From Harringtonia aguacate (taxonomy: Eukaryota > Ascomycota > Sordariomycetes > Ophiostomatales > Ophiostomataceae), in contig JACCPH010000006.1 in NCBI GenBank assembly GCA_014183095.1, positions 691,361-755,360 on the forward strand: 64,000 bases of DNA, read 5' to 3'. Position 1 is the stretch's first letter; every line of letters begins with the position of its first letter. Of this stretch, positions 1 to 10,750 are shown piece by piece. Both the position numbers and the translations under genes were made by a program. The notes under the pieces were generated by a model, which was not told the origin of the DNA, did not search any database, and was given only the letters and a program-made list of their open reading frames with translations.

Positions 1-46
1 GCACCGGCGCCGTAGTGCCTCTAGGGATTAGCGCGCAGGAGGTTCG

Positions 47-197
47 TGACGTAATAGCGGAGGGCATGGCGTGGGAACAGTAGTTGTATGGTAATTACTA
101 GTGATTTCAGTTCTTTTTGAATGTTTTCTGCTATTAACGTTTGAATAGGGGGCGCGCACCTTCTAGATTATGTAAATTGTCACGTGCTATTACGTCA
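47..197. repeat. 12-bp inverted repeat and duplicated GC-rich motif upstream of the transposon ORF
   Basis: TGACGTAATAGC (47-58) is matched by its exact reverse complement at 186-197. The motif GGGCGCGCACCT also occurs twice as a direct repeat, near 150-161 and 202-213. These lie just 5' of a Mutator-like ORF and could be remnants of a terminal or subterminal repeat. No matching copy was found downstream of the ORF, so element ends are not defined. Positions 1-322 hold no other gene I can support. Confidence 0.4.
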
Positions 198-322
198 GCC
201 AGGGCGCGCACCTAGACGGTCCCGACCCCGTGCAACTAAAATATCCGGAACGCGCCTCGCAAACATCCGCCATTCCAGCCATCTTGAAAACTACAGAAAA
301 GCGTACTACGCCCGCTTGAGCC

Positions 323-1384
323 ATGGAGGCGTCTCCCGTGGCTTCGGAACTGCCTCCTGAAGCCGTGTATGCCTCGAGGGCTGAGCTGCTTCAGTCGATC
401 AACGCTTGGGCATTCAATCACGGCTGCGCCTTTGTTACGGGACGGTCGACTGTGGGAGAGACAGGCAGACGAACGGTCCACTACGCCTGTGATCGATGCG
501 GCGCCATGCCTGACCCTACTCGGAAGCGGATCAGGCATACTTGTACGAAGAGAACAGGTTGCAACTTTTCCGTGATAGCGACAGAGTGTAAAGACGGCAC
601 ATGGGCTTTGAAGCATCGGCCGGATCCCAAATTCGCAGTGCATAACCACGTGCCTTCTTCCCCGAGGGCGCACCCAGTCCACCGCGCCTTTACCCATGAC
701 CAAAAGGAGATGATTCTTCGTTTGGTGGCGGCCGGCGTGGCACCAAAGGAGATCATTGCGTTTCTGCATCAAGCGGGGTTGATGCCGCTCGCACGAGACA
801 TTTATAACGCCATCGCCGAGGCCAGGAGACGACTTCACGAAGGCTACCGTCCCGAGCCGGTGTTCGGCGACTCGCCTCCGAATGCGGGCATTTTTGGTTC
901 ACACACCGTTCGAGAAATGGCCGATCTCAACATCTCGGCTGATTTATTCGAACGCTCTGCTCGCCCACCTCGACGACGCAAGGGAGTCCCAGCAACACCG
1001 TCTAGCAATTCGCCATCTACCAATCCGCCGTCTAGTGATCCGCCGCCTATCGATCCGCCGTCTATCGATCCGCCGTCTGTCAACCCGCCGTCTGTCAACC
1101 CGCCGGAGCCTCCTGCCCCCGAGGCAGAACAGCCCGTCTCTCAGCCCCGCAAGCGGGCACCCAGCCACTGCAGCGGGTGTGGCGGCGTTGGGCACGCGTG
1201 GAATTCGAATCTGTGCCCAGCCAGGTCGTTAAAGGACCAGATGTCGACCGTGATAGCCGGAAGGGTGGTGCCAGCGCCTCCAGGGCTGCAAGCCGGGCCA
1301 CAAGCACAGCCACAGACAAGACAGCTAGAGTCGCAGGCGCCGCAGGTGGGGATAGGTCGGGATGCGTCAGTCGCCACTGATTGA
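323..1384 (+). mobile_element. Mutator-like (MULE) transposase-derived protein, FAR1-type N-terminus plus zinc knuckle, DDE core missing
   Basis: A single uninterrupted ORF of 353 aa. Residues 15-115 look like the FAR1/WRKY-GCM1-type DNA-binding start of fungal Mutator-like transposases: a SRAELLQSINAWA helix, paired Cys (YACDRCG, CTKRTGC) and an HNH motif before the conserved HPVHRAF segment. About residue 285-300 there is a CCHC zinc knuckle (CSGCGGVGHAWNSNLC), normally the far C-terminus of these transposases. The several hundred residues of DDE catalytic and SWIM-type region expected between them are absent. They are replaced by about 60 residues of Pro/Ser repeats (units such as SIDPP, SVNPP). 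Without catalytic residues it cannot be a working transposase. It is either an internally deleted element or a co-opted DNA-binding protein; the intact frame leaves the second possible. Homology is from pattern recognition only. Confidence 0.7.
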
Positions 1385-1584
1385 GGTGGAGTGGCCTGAG
1401 CAGATGAATGCACTGAATTCGTACACGTAGTATATATAGGTAAACCAAGGGACTGGTGGCAGCACTTTTAGGAGAAGGGACTCGGCACAACCTGCGGCCA
1501 TTGCTAGAATGGAACCGTCACTCCTTTTCATTACTAATCTGATTATATTTTGCCTTATTAGAGACAGGTCGCGGGTCCCATCGA

Positions 1585-3501
1585 TCACGCGCAAGACGTA
1601 AAGTCTTCCAGGCCCGCGTCCGGAATGGTATCCTTGGGTGTGCACAAGGCAATGTTCTCGCCCTTGAGCGAAGGGAACACTCTCGAGTACTCCCGGTTGA
1701 GAATGGAGGTGAACTCCTTGTACAGGCCTTCCTTGACCAATCCCGTGCGCACCAAGTCTTTGACGCCGCCCAGCAGTGCCACGACCGTCGTGACCTTGCT
1801 GTCCCAGGTCAGCAGAGCGGAGACGCCGGTGCCGTCGATGCGCGTTCCTTCGGTGGTGCCATACGGGTCTGAAGAAAATTAGCAAAAAATTCTAAACGGT
1901 TGGGTGGGCTGAGTGGATTATGGTAGACGCACTCTGCATCTTCTTGCCGAGAAGCATGTTTCTCATCCAGGCCAGGCCGACCTTTTGGTTCACCAGAATG
2001 GTTGGGAACACGCTGTATGGGGTGATGACGTCAAGCTCAAACTCTGTCTCGCTCGAGATGGAAGGAATGCCGGCATCGGAGATGTAGCCGATGATTTCGT
2101 CGTTGGTCGTGTTCGTGATGTTGTTGATCGAGGCAAACATGCCAGGGTTCTTGATGACGACCGAATTGCATGTCCGGGCTCTTTCCGCATTGGCAAAGAC
2201 ACGACTGCACGGCAAAAGTTGGTCAGTACGAAGGAGCAAGCGACCAGAAATCTAGGCTGCTTACCGGACAATGTCAATGTCGTTGTACGGCATCTCCAGC
2301 AGCTTCCATGTTTCATGGCTAGAGTACCAATATCCTATTTTATCAGACGCTTAGCAAAGATCTCATCAAGGAATGGACTATATCCGACTTACCCTCTTGC
2401 ACGGTGATTGGTCCGTAGCCTCCCTGCTTATACTCGCGGCTCACCAGCTGCGGGCGCTTGACCGTCCACAGGAGCTCCTTGTCGGTCGTCGAGAGGCCGC
2501 CGTAGAAATACAGCCACCACGTAAAGAGCTCGCCTTCAAAGGGGTCGTTGAGTGTGGCATTGGCGTTGGGGGTGTACGTCTGGCGGGGATCGTCAACCTG
2601 CCATGTCTGGTTGGCAATGGCAGCCACCGTGCAGACGTTGCCGTCACCATTATAAAAGACCTGGCCGCGGTTAGGCCACTCCGCATTGTAACAAAGCATT
2701 GCACAGGAACCACAGTTACCTTTGCTGCTGTCGTCTTGGTGTAGTCAAGCCAGTTGGTCCACTTCTGCGCAAGAGTGTGATGAGCAGCCTTGGGGCTGGC
2801 CTTGAGTGCCTGCACAGCTCCGTAGACGGCCCAGATGAGCTCGCTGGCGATCCCGTGTTAGCACCAGATATTCTCTGGCCGAATGTACTTTGCACCCAGT
2901 CCTGTCTTACCCGTTGTCAAGAGCCGGTACGAGGTTTATATAATCGGAAGTCGGCCCAATGTCCTGGTTGTTGGAATTGAACCAAGGCAGAAACCCGCCA
3001 AAGCCAGGGTACGTCTCGTTGAAACGGAGATACGTCTCCAGCTTTGTAGCCATGATGTCGGCCGCGATATCGCGCGCCTCGCTCGTGCTCGAAGCCGACA
3101 GCCAGCGGGCCGCATACTCGGAACCGGCAATGGCCTGGGCATAGACCATGATCTGCATGGACTGGAAGAGAGTTAGAAAAAGGCCAAAACGGCACGTCCG
3201 AGACGGTGGTTACCTCTTTGCTTGCGGCACTGAAGATGTGCTTCTCTGTAGCTTCGCCGGTCTCATAGTCGAGCTGGGTTCCATCGTAGGACATGCCGTT
3301 GTTGGTGTTGTAAGAGATGTTATTCTGATGGAACTTGGACTCCCAGTAGAGATAGTCACTGATGAAGCTGCTCGGGTCTTTCAGGATGTCGGCCTGCGAG
3401 TACTGCTTGACATAGCGGCACGAGGGAGTGCCTCTGGGTGAGGGCAGGCCGGCCACGAGGGTGGCCCAGAACAAGGTTCCGAGGGGCAGTTTGGCAATCA
3501 T
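1585..3501 (-). CDS. Secreted glycoside hydrolase, probable endo-beta-1,2-glucanase (GH162 type)
   Basis: Seven exons on the minus strand: 3501-3214, 3161-2911, 2843-2720, 2660-2393, 2334-2265, 2204-1933, 1868-1585. Introns are 52-67 nt and all junctions keep frame, giving 518 aa. Residues 1-18 form a classical signal peptide (MIAKLPLGTLFWATLVAG), so the product should be secreted. The body carries segments I associate with the fungal endo-beta-1,2-glucanase family founded by Talaromyces TfSGL: GFLPWFN, the LDYTKTTAAK/VFYNGDGNVC junction, DPFEGELFTWWLYFYGG and QEGYWYSSHETWKLLEMPY. The two Glu of DPFEGELF fall at residues 263 and 265, near where the family's general acid (Glu262 in TfSGL) is expected. 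Length fits the family. The reaction would be internal cleavage of beta-1,2-glucan to sophoro-oligosaccharides. It diverges from the Zn2Cys6 regulator gene. The family call is from memory and substrate is inferred. Confidence 0.7.
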
Positions 3502-4163
3502 GGTGAATACTTGCTATTCCGAATACCGAACACCGAATATTTTGGCTGGGACTGTCTACGCTTATCGATATACAACAACCCAATTTTTGAGCTTCCATAG
3601 GTATTTATATCCGCCATCATGACAAGACGAAGCTGCCGAGAGCTCCTAGCTCCCATCCGAGAGAGGACAAGCCGATTTGCCGTCTGGAGAGCTCCAGAGA
3701 GAGAGCTCCCCGCATCTGGAGACGCTCACGTAAAAGGAACAGGGGGTCCGGAGAATCAACGTGCTCGAATCAGGTGCTAGGTTGCATTGTGGAAAGACAA
3801 GGTCGCCCGCCATTTCCCTGTTGGTGTTAGTCTGCAGGTAGTCTGCAGGCTGAGTGGCCTCGTGGTCAGGCTTCTCCAGCGTTTTTCTCCGCTGAAAATT
3901 CTCTCATTCTCCGGAGCCCCGCCTTTGGCAGTGGACACCTGCTTGGACGATGGCGCCTTCCCCCATTGCTCTAATTACACTTAATTCTCCTGTGTCACCT
4001 GCTTTACCCGACCTCGCAGTTTCTCCTAAATATCACCACCGAAACGAGCTCTCTGGATTTGTCCCGCATATATCCACTTCTCTGAATGCCTTGCTCCGGC
4101 TCCGGTTCGACGGTGACCGACCATGACAAAGACCCCGGCTGATACCCAAGATTTCTCCGTCCA
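3502..4163. promoter_or_regulatory. Divergent promoter between the GH162-type gene and the Zn2Cys6 regulator
   Basis: 662 nt with no ORF that I can support. CCGGAGAAT at 3748-3756 and its reverse complement ATTCTCCGG at 3906-3914 form an inverted pair of CGG-containing sites. This is the kind of half-site that Zn2Cys6 proteins bind. A tandem copy of TAGTCTGCAGG lies at about 3828-3850. A partial match, TTCTCCGG, recurs upstream of the sugar transporter (8774-8781). Regulatory use is inferred. Confidence 0.4.
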
Positions 4164-6567
4164 ATGTCCTCTGCCGCCATCACGAGAAAACGCCGTCTCC
4201 TCAACAGCCGAGCTTGTGACCGCTGTCGCCGGAGAAAAGCAAAGGTTTGCCGAGACGCGTAACTCGTTCATACGACTGTTCCGGCAGTCGTATGGGCCTA
4301 TACCATACATCTCTGACTATCACGAGGCCAGCTAAGCTAATTCTTGTGTCTTTGTCCAGTGTGACTATTCTGCGGCGGACGGCTCGTGCTTCTGCTGCCG
4401 GGAGGCAGGTCTGACCTGCACCTTTGCCTCGCCTACGGGCAAACGTGGCCCCAAGTCCAGGCGTGACAGCCATGTCAGCCGCAGCGACGACGGACCGGCG
4501 CTTCTCCTGGGCAGCGCAGACTCGGGGCGGCCGTCGTCGCCGGGTGAGCTGCCGCCCTACTCACCCCAAGGCTCGCATGACGGGCTGAGAGGACTGGCCT
4601 CGATTGCCCTGCTGCCACCCACCGACCTGCAGCAGGACCCCGTGTCTGTGCTTCCCAGAATCGACGGCGCGGGCGAAACGGTGTGGCCCGGATCCTCAGG
4701 CGGGCCAGGGCCGGCTGTCACCGTCCTGTCTCCTCCTCCTCCTCCCCACCAGACGCAGCAGGCGACACTTCTCAATTCTCTGCCCGAGGTGCCTCCACAG
4801 ACGCAGGGCCGCTGGCTGGCCATGTTTCAGAGATGGAATGCTCTCGCAGAGAGTCTGCGGTGTCGCCTGCCCTCGATGACCCAGACGGCCATCACGAAGA
4901 AATGCTTCGATCTCTTCTTTGAGTACCTCTATCCGCTGACGCCCATCGTCCACGAGCCCAGCCTCCGGAACGCGCTCGATTTCTTTCTCAGCAAAGGCAC
5001 TGCCCTGGCAGCCATGCCGACACCCACGTCCACCGGCTCCACCGATGTAACCAACGTCATATCACAGGCAGCGGAGCCGTGGCTTCCGGCAGCTCCTGCC
5101 GTTGATCGGCTCGACGGAGTGGACCAGGGAAGAGGTGGGAGGCCAGCGGAGGAGAGCGCGCAGGTGCTCCTGGACATTGCTTCCAGCGATCCTCCTTCGC
5201 CTCTTTTGCTGCCCAAATCCTGGTGGCCCGAGCCGACCTTTGCGCTGGTGACGGCAGTGTGTGCAGAGGCGTCGTTTCTGCTGCCAAAGGACATCTTTCC
5301 CGAAGGCTACATCGTGGCAGACACCTTTCTCAGCGCGTCCCGCAACTGCCTGCAATCGTATGTGGAAGCCGACCTGGAGCAGCCTTACGAGACGTCTGTG
5401 GCGATCCGCTACTTTCACTCCAACTGCCTCCATGCGGCCGGCACGCCGCGTTTCTCCTGGCACATATTCGGCGAGGCTGTGCGGCTGACGCAGGTCATGC
5501 AGCTGCACGACGAATCGTCCACGGAAGGGCTGCCGCCTCTCGAAGCGGAGCTGCGTCGGAGGGTGTTCTGGATCGTGTATCTGGGCGATAAGTCGGCAGC
5601 CATGCTGAACAACCGGCCGATTACAATCCACAAGTTCTCGTTTGACTCGGGCATCACGACGGCCTATCCGGCCTCGGTCCAAGACGAGCCGCTGTCTTCG
5701 TATCAACATCCTCCACAACAGCCGCAGCAGCCATCCCAGGACGCGCCCTCTCCTGCGGTCAGCGACCCGAGCACGATGCGCCAGGCAAGATCGGGCACGC
5801 TTGGGGGCATCACCTTGATATTGCGGCCTGTGGATCTGCCAAGCCTCATGGTGGGCTTCAATGCCAACATTCAGCTGTGGCAGACAGCTTCTGACCTGCT
5901 TCTGGAACTGCGGCTCATAGACTACCAGAGGAGATGGTCAGAAGTGCGCCGCCTGGACCCGACGATGACGCCGGAAGAGCGAGCCCGCATCGACACGCTG
6001 TTTGTACGGTTTGCGACCTGTCTGGATGGCCTGCCTCCGTGTCTGCAGCAGGACGCGCTCATCTCGCAGGGCAATCCGCAGCTGCAGCCATCGCAGTCAT
6101 CGCCACCCCCGCCGCCATCGCCGACACCGATGGCGAAGCAGCACATTGTGCAGGCGGCCAACCTGCATGTCACCTACCACTGCCTCCACATGGTGATTAC
6201 GCAGAAGCTGGAGGACGTGGGCTACCTGATCCCGCCGCGGCTCAAGTCGGCCAACATGCTGGTTCTGCACAAGACGGAGATTGCGCGAGACATGCTGCGG
6301 GTCATACGTGGAGCGCCGTTCTGGTCGCTGCAGGTGAACGGAGAGCCGTGTGTAAGTCGCCTTGTTGGGGTTGCATCGACAGAGGCTAACGTTTCACAGG
6401 TGGAAAAGATCCGACTGGTCGGTGCGAGCCTGCTGGCCATCATCCACCGCAACGTCACGTCCGCCCTGACGCTGCGGGCCCGCAACGACTTTGGCGAGCT
6501 GCTGGATATTTTGTCACGGCTGGACTCGAAGGCATCGGACGCGCTGCGGATGCACAACGGGAGCTGA
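4164..6567 (+). CDS. Zn2Cys6 transcription factor, MAL-activator type, of the glucan cluster
   Basis: Three exons: 4164-4244, 4360-6351, 6400-6567 (introns of 115 and 48 nt; the second is in frame), giving 746 aa. The binuclear zinc cluster is at residues 18-47, Cys18-x2-Cys21-x6-Cys28-x8-Cys37-x2-Cys40-x6-Cys47, and the first intron splits it after Lys27. A basic KRGPKSRR linker follows, as in yeast MAL-type activators. The middle of the protein matches the fungal-specific transcription-factor domain (PF04082), with FFEYLYPLTPIVHEPSLR and ELRRRVFWIVYLGDKSAAM. A Gln/Pro-rich stretch lies near residues 430-445. The start was chosen because it opens directly into the basic arm and cluster; an earlier out-of-frame ATG at 4123 is ignored. 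Divergent from the glucanase and convergent with the GH1 gene, it is the natural candidate to control the cluster, though no binding data exist here. Confidence 0.85.
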
Positions 6568-6734
6568 TGGCTAATGGATGGCGGATGGTGGCTGCTCTAA
6601 TTGTCTGTATATTATATGCGTACCACTTGTATTATATGTACATGTACATGCAAAAGAAGAGAAAAACCATGAACTTATACCCCAACCAGATTTAGCTTTA
6701 TTATACACCGGTCTACGGACGAGCCGTCACAGCG

Positions 6735-8391
6735 TCACAGGTGGGGCTGTGCGTCAGCGTCAGCGGCCGGTGCCTTGCGGCTTTCGACCAGGCCTTTGAG
6801 CAGCAGGGCGGATTTTTTGGGGACGCGCTCGAGGGTGTCGTAGTCCATGTAGGTGACGCCGAAGCGGACGCCGTAGCCGTCGGACCATTCTGGGAGGTTA
6901 GCACACAGAAAAAGGGAAAAAGAGAGAGAGAGAGCGAGAGAGAGAGAGCGAGAGAGAGAGAGAGAGAATACCCAAGTTGTCAATCAGCGACCAGGCAAAG
7001 TAGCCGGCGACGTCGGCGCCGTCGAGGGCGACGGCCTGGGCGATGGCGTCGAGGTGGTCCTCAAAGTAGCGGATGCGGAAGGCGTCGTCGAGGGCCTGCT
7101 CGCGGGTCATGCGGTCCTCGCCGGGGCAGGGACAGCCATTCTCGGTAATGTAGATGGGCTTGCCGTAGAGGCGCGAGACACGGGCCAGGTGCTTGCGGAA
7201 GCTCTGCGGCGCCGACCGCAGCCAGCCGACGCCGGCGAGCTCGCCAATGGGCACGCCAGCCCGGTTCTCGGGCAGCTCGTCGACGTGGCCCATGAAGTCG
7301 GTGGGCGGGATCGGGCCCTCGCGATGGCGCGCAAACTGGGCCGTGTAGTAGTTCATGCCGTAAAAGTCGACGTTTTGCTGGGCGGCGCGCAGGAGGGCAA
7401 ACTCGGCGTCGGAAAAGGCAGGCAGGCGGTCGCCGAGCTGGGCACGCATGCAGGGGGGGTAGTCTTTGGCGAGGCTGAGAGGTCAGCAGATGGCAGAGAT
7501 GGCAGAGATCGGAACACTCACAAACACGGGTTCGCAAACCAGCCAATGTGAAACTGCATGCGACGCTCAGCCGCCTCGACGTCGCGCGGGTCGGCAGCGT
7601 CCCACGGCTCGTAGTAGTCGCCGTTGAGCGAGATACCGATGCGGCCGTGCTGGGTCGGGCGGAACTCGCGGGCGTAGACGTCGACGGCGCGGGCGTGGCT
7701 GAGGATGAGGGCCTTGCCGACGGTCCAGGGCTCGGTGGCCGAGTCGCCCTCGGTGGCCGCGGGGTTGGTGCTGCTGCGGCCGGGGGCGTTGATGCCGGTG
7801 CTGTAGCCCTGTTCTAGTCAGCGGGCTTGGTCGATCCCGGGGGGGTAGGGAGACACTCACAAAAATAGACACGATCCACGGCTCGTTGATGGTGATCCAG
7901 TTCTTGACGCGGTCGCCGAAGCGCTGGAAACACAGCCGTGCGTAGTGCTCAAAGTCGGCCTGGGCTTCGGCCACGTCCAGCCAGCCGCCATAGCGGTCGT
8001 GCAGCCCCTGCGGCAGGTCCCAGTGGAAGAGCGTGACCCAGGGGGAAATGCCGCGGGCCAGCAGCGCGTCGATGAGGCTGCTGTAAAAGGCGATGCCCTC
8101 CTCGTTGACCGGGTCGCCGCGGCCGCCCAGCGGGATGATGCGCGACCAGGAGATGGAGAAGCGGTAGGCCTGGGCACCGTAGCGCGACAGCAGCCCAAAG
8201 TCGTCGTGGAAGCGGTGGTAGTGGTCGCAGGCCACGTCGCCGCTGGCTCCCTTTGTGCGCGTCGGCTCCAGGTGGCAGAAGGTGTCCCAGATGCTCTTTC
8301 CGCGGCCGCCCTCGTCGACGGCACCTTCGACCTGGTACGAGGCCGTGGCGAAGCCCCACTGGAAGTCGGGAGGGAGGAGAGCGGAGGTCAT
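6735..8391 (-). CDS. GH1 beta-glucosidase, intracellular
   Basis: Four exons on the minus strand: 8391-7861, 7808-7522, 7474-6972, 6889-6735. All phases agree, giving 491 aa, normal for GH1. The N-terminus (DFQWGFATASYQVEGA) is the GH1 signature. The acid/base Glu lies in TINEPW (about residue 170) and the nucleophile Glu in YITENG (about 384). The closing NLEWSDGYGVRFGVTYMDY is also typical. There is no signal peptide, so it should act in the cytosol on imported disaccharides or short oligosaccharides, releasing glucose. Sophorose (beta-1,2-glucobiose) is an inferred substrate; cellobiose is equally possible. The third intron (6890-6971) carries a long GA/CT tract. It is divergent from the sugar transporter and convergent with the regulator gene. 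The acceptor at 7475 is the least certain junction. Confidence 0.93.
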
Positions 8392-9136
8392 TGTGTTTGG
8401 CCTGGTGAATGTAGTTATGCGGATGTCTGTCTGTCTGTCTGTGTCTGGTTGTGTCGGTATGTGTTTGTCGGTCTGTTTGTCGCTGTCTGCAGTCTGGCTG
8501 TCTGCACTCCTCCCGTCAAACGTAAGATGAATACAACAAAGCGGTGTCAAGACCTTGCCAAATAGCGTAGCTCCTGTCTCTCAATCGGACATTTCCCATT
8601 TCTTCCTATAATATACCCACAGAGTGGGCAGATGACCCGAAAACGGGAAATGGCAATTCAGGAAAACCGGGAAGCTGCCTTGCTGAAGCTCTCTCGCAGC
8701 TGCCGAGGGTGGCTGCCAAGGCTATTTCTCCTAGCGTGACGCGAGGCTCCGCTGTGATTCTCTGTGACTCTATTTCTCCGGTCACGTTGTGGATGGATTC
8801 TCCGACGAATTTCCCCGGCCACCGAATTGAGGATCGGCAACCCGAGCAAATGGGTTCCATCCCCATGGGGAACACGCGACTGTACCGTTCTCCTCAGGAA
8901 CATGCCATGCAGCATACGCAAGCCCACCGCCCTTGACCTGCACCGTGACACGGCCCAGAGGAGCCCAGAGACACGACCATAGCCGGCAGCTGCTTCCTCT
9001 TGCCGGGAATATAAACACGGGCCTTGCTCCGCCGAAATGCAACGAGGACAGCCGATCCCGACCACCAGAGTCACAGAAAAGAAAGGCTGCTCTGCATTGA
9101 GAAATCCTGCAACATTAAACACCTACACAACCAGAC
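8392..9136. promoter_or_regulatory. Divergent promoter between GH1 beta-glucosidase and sugar transporter
   Basis: 745 nt without a supportable gene. It contains TTCTCCGG (8774-8781) and ATTCTCCG (8798-8805), matching the inverted CGG sites found between the glucanase and regulator genes. A CTGT-rich microsatellite lies at about 8425-8450, next to the GH1 start. Co-regulation with the first promoter is an inference from the shared word. Confidence 0.4.
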
Positions 9137-10750
9137 ATGGCGCCTGACGCATCCAAGGAGGCCACCAAGAGTGCCCCCCTGATCGACCTCGATGCCATTC
9201 CCCCGTTCTACCGTCGCAAGAATGGCATCCTCCTCTACTTTCTGCTCACGTCATCGCTGTTTGCCAGCATGGCGCTGGGCATTGACGGGGTGAGTCTCTC
9301 TCTCTCTCTCTCTCTCCTCTCTCTGTCATCTTCTTCTAACAAACAGTCCATGACAAACGGTATGCAAGTCCTGGACAAGTGGCAGGAGCGCTTCGGCTAC
9401 CCCACGGGCTCCAAGCTGGGCTTCTTTGGCGCAGCCAATGCCATTGGCGGCGTGGTGCCCTTTATCTTTCTCAACTGGATCGGCGACGTGTGCGGACGGC
9501 GGCTGCCGACGCTGCTGGGCTCGCTGGTGATTATCGCGGGCGTGCTGGTCGAGTTCTTTGCCACGTCGCTCAACATGTACATTGGCGGCAAGCTGGTGCT
9601 GGGCGTGGGCTCGTCGCTGATCCAGATGGGCGCGCCCGTGCTGGTGACGGAGCTCAGCCACCCCAAGGAGCGCGTGCAGGTGACGACGTTTTACAACACG
9701 TCCATCATCCTGGGCTACGTCATCGGGGCGTGGACGACGTACGGCTGCTACCGCATCGACAGCCAGTGGGCGTGGCGGCTGCCGACGCTGATCCAGCTGC
9801 TGCCGTCTGTGTACCAGGGCGTGCTGGTGTACTTTTGCCCCGAGAGCCCGCGCTGGCTGATCGCCAAGGGCCAGGAGGAGAAGGCGCTGCGCATCCTGGC
9901 CAAGTACCACGGCGAGGGCGACCCGAACGCGGACATTGTGGTGTTTGAGGTGTCCGAGATCAAGCAGGTGCTGGGCGAGGAGGCCGAGATCAACATGACG
10001 TGGCGCGAGTTCTTCTCGTCGGTGCCCAACCTCAAGCGCATCGGCCTCTGCTTCTGCACCGCCCTCTTCAGCCAGTCGGCCGGCAACCTGCTCGTGTCCA
10101 ACTACCTGACGCAGATCCTCGAGGACACCGGCATCGAGGCCGAGTCCAAGATCACCCTGGTCAACGCCATGGTCACGCTGTGGCAGTACATGGTGTCGCT
10201 GCTCGTCACCGCCATCATCAACCGCTACAAGCGCCGCTTCTTCTTCGTCACCGGCTCGGCCGGCACCGTCGTCACCTTTGTCGTGTGGACCATTGGCTCG
10301 TCGCTCTACATTGAAAAGGACTCCATCCCGGCCGGCCACCTGGTGCTCGCCTGCATCTTCATCTTCCAGTTCTTCTACACCTTTGCCTGGTCCAACCTCG
10401 TCGTCACCTACCCGCTCGAGATTGTCACGTACCGCATGCGCGCGCGCGCCTGGTCCTTTGTGCTGCTGACCATCCAGGTGTCGTCCATCTTTGGCGGCTA
10501 CATCAACCCCATCGGCCTCGAGAACATTAGCTGGCGCTTCTACATCTACTACTGCGTCTGGGTCTTTATCATCTTTCTCATTGTCTACTTTTTCTTTGTC
10601 GAGACGTCGGGCCCCACACTCGAGGAGCTGCAGTATTTGTTTGAGGGCAAGGACGCCCGCGAGGAGATGAAGGGCAAGCTGGGCAAGAACATTGAGGAAG
10701 ACGTGCTCGAGCACAACGAGAAGATTTCCAAGGAGCACAGCGAGGTGTGA
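9137..10750 (+). CDS. MFS sugar transporter (hexose/lactose/cellodextrin permease type)
   Basis: Two exons, 9137-9289 and 9347-10750, around a 57-nt in-frame intron full of TC repeats, giving 518 aa. It shows the sugar-porter layout of twelve hydrophobic segments. Signatures include GDVCGRRLPTLLGS after the second helix, PESPRWL before the central loop, and the conserved ETSGPTLEEL tail after the last helix. N- and C-termini are cytosolic and charged. In the plasma membrane it would carry a mono- or oligosaccharide with protons. Among fungal porters it reads like the LAC12/cellodextrin-transporter branch rather than a pure hexose carrier, which fits a neighbour that hydrolyses disaccharides. 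The substrate itself cannot be read from sequence. It shares a 745-nt divergent promoter with the GH1 gene. Confidence 0.92.
   Translation: MAPDASKEATKSAPLIDLDAIPPFYRRKNGILLYFLLTSSLFASMALGIDGVSLSLSLSLLSLSSSSNKQSMTNGMQVLDKWQERFGYPTGSKLGFFGAANAIGGVVPFIFLNWIGDVCGRRLPTLLGSLVIIAGVLVEFFATSLNMYIGGKLVLGVGSSLIQMGAPVLVTELSHPKERVQVTTFYNTSIILGYVIGAWTTYGCYRIDSQWAWRLPTLIQLLPSVYQGVLVYFCPESPRWLIAKGQEEKALRILAKYHGEGDPNADIVVFEVSEIKQVLGEEAEINMTWREFFSSVPNLKRIGLCFCTALFSQSAGNLLVSNYLTQILEDTGIEAESKITLVNAMVTLWQYMVSLLVTAIINRYKRRFFFVTGSAGTVVTFVVWTIGSSLYIEKDSIPAGHLVLACIFIFQFFYTFAWSNLVVTYPLEIVTYRMRARAWSFVLLTIQVSSIFGGYINPIGLENISWRFYIYYCVWVFIIFLIVYFFFVETSGPTLEELQYLFEGKDAREEMKGKLGKNIEEDVLEHNEKISKEHSEV

Noticed and set aside
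2661..2719. A 41-nt intron ending GCGGAG in the glucanase gene
   Set aside because: The 59-nt alternative ending CCAG has a CTAAC branch site, keeps phase and gives the family-like junction AAK-VFYNGDG, so it was preferred.
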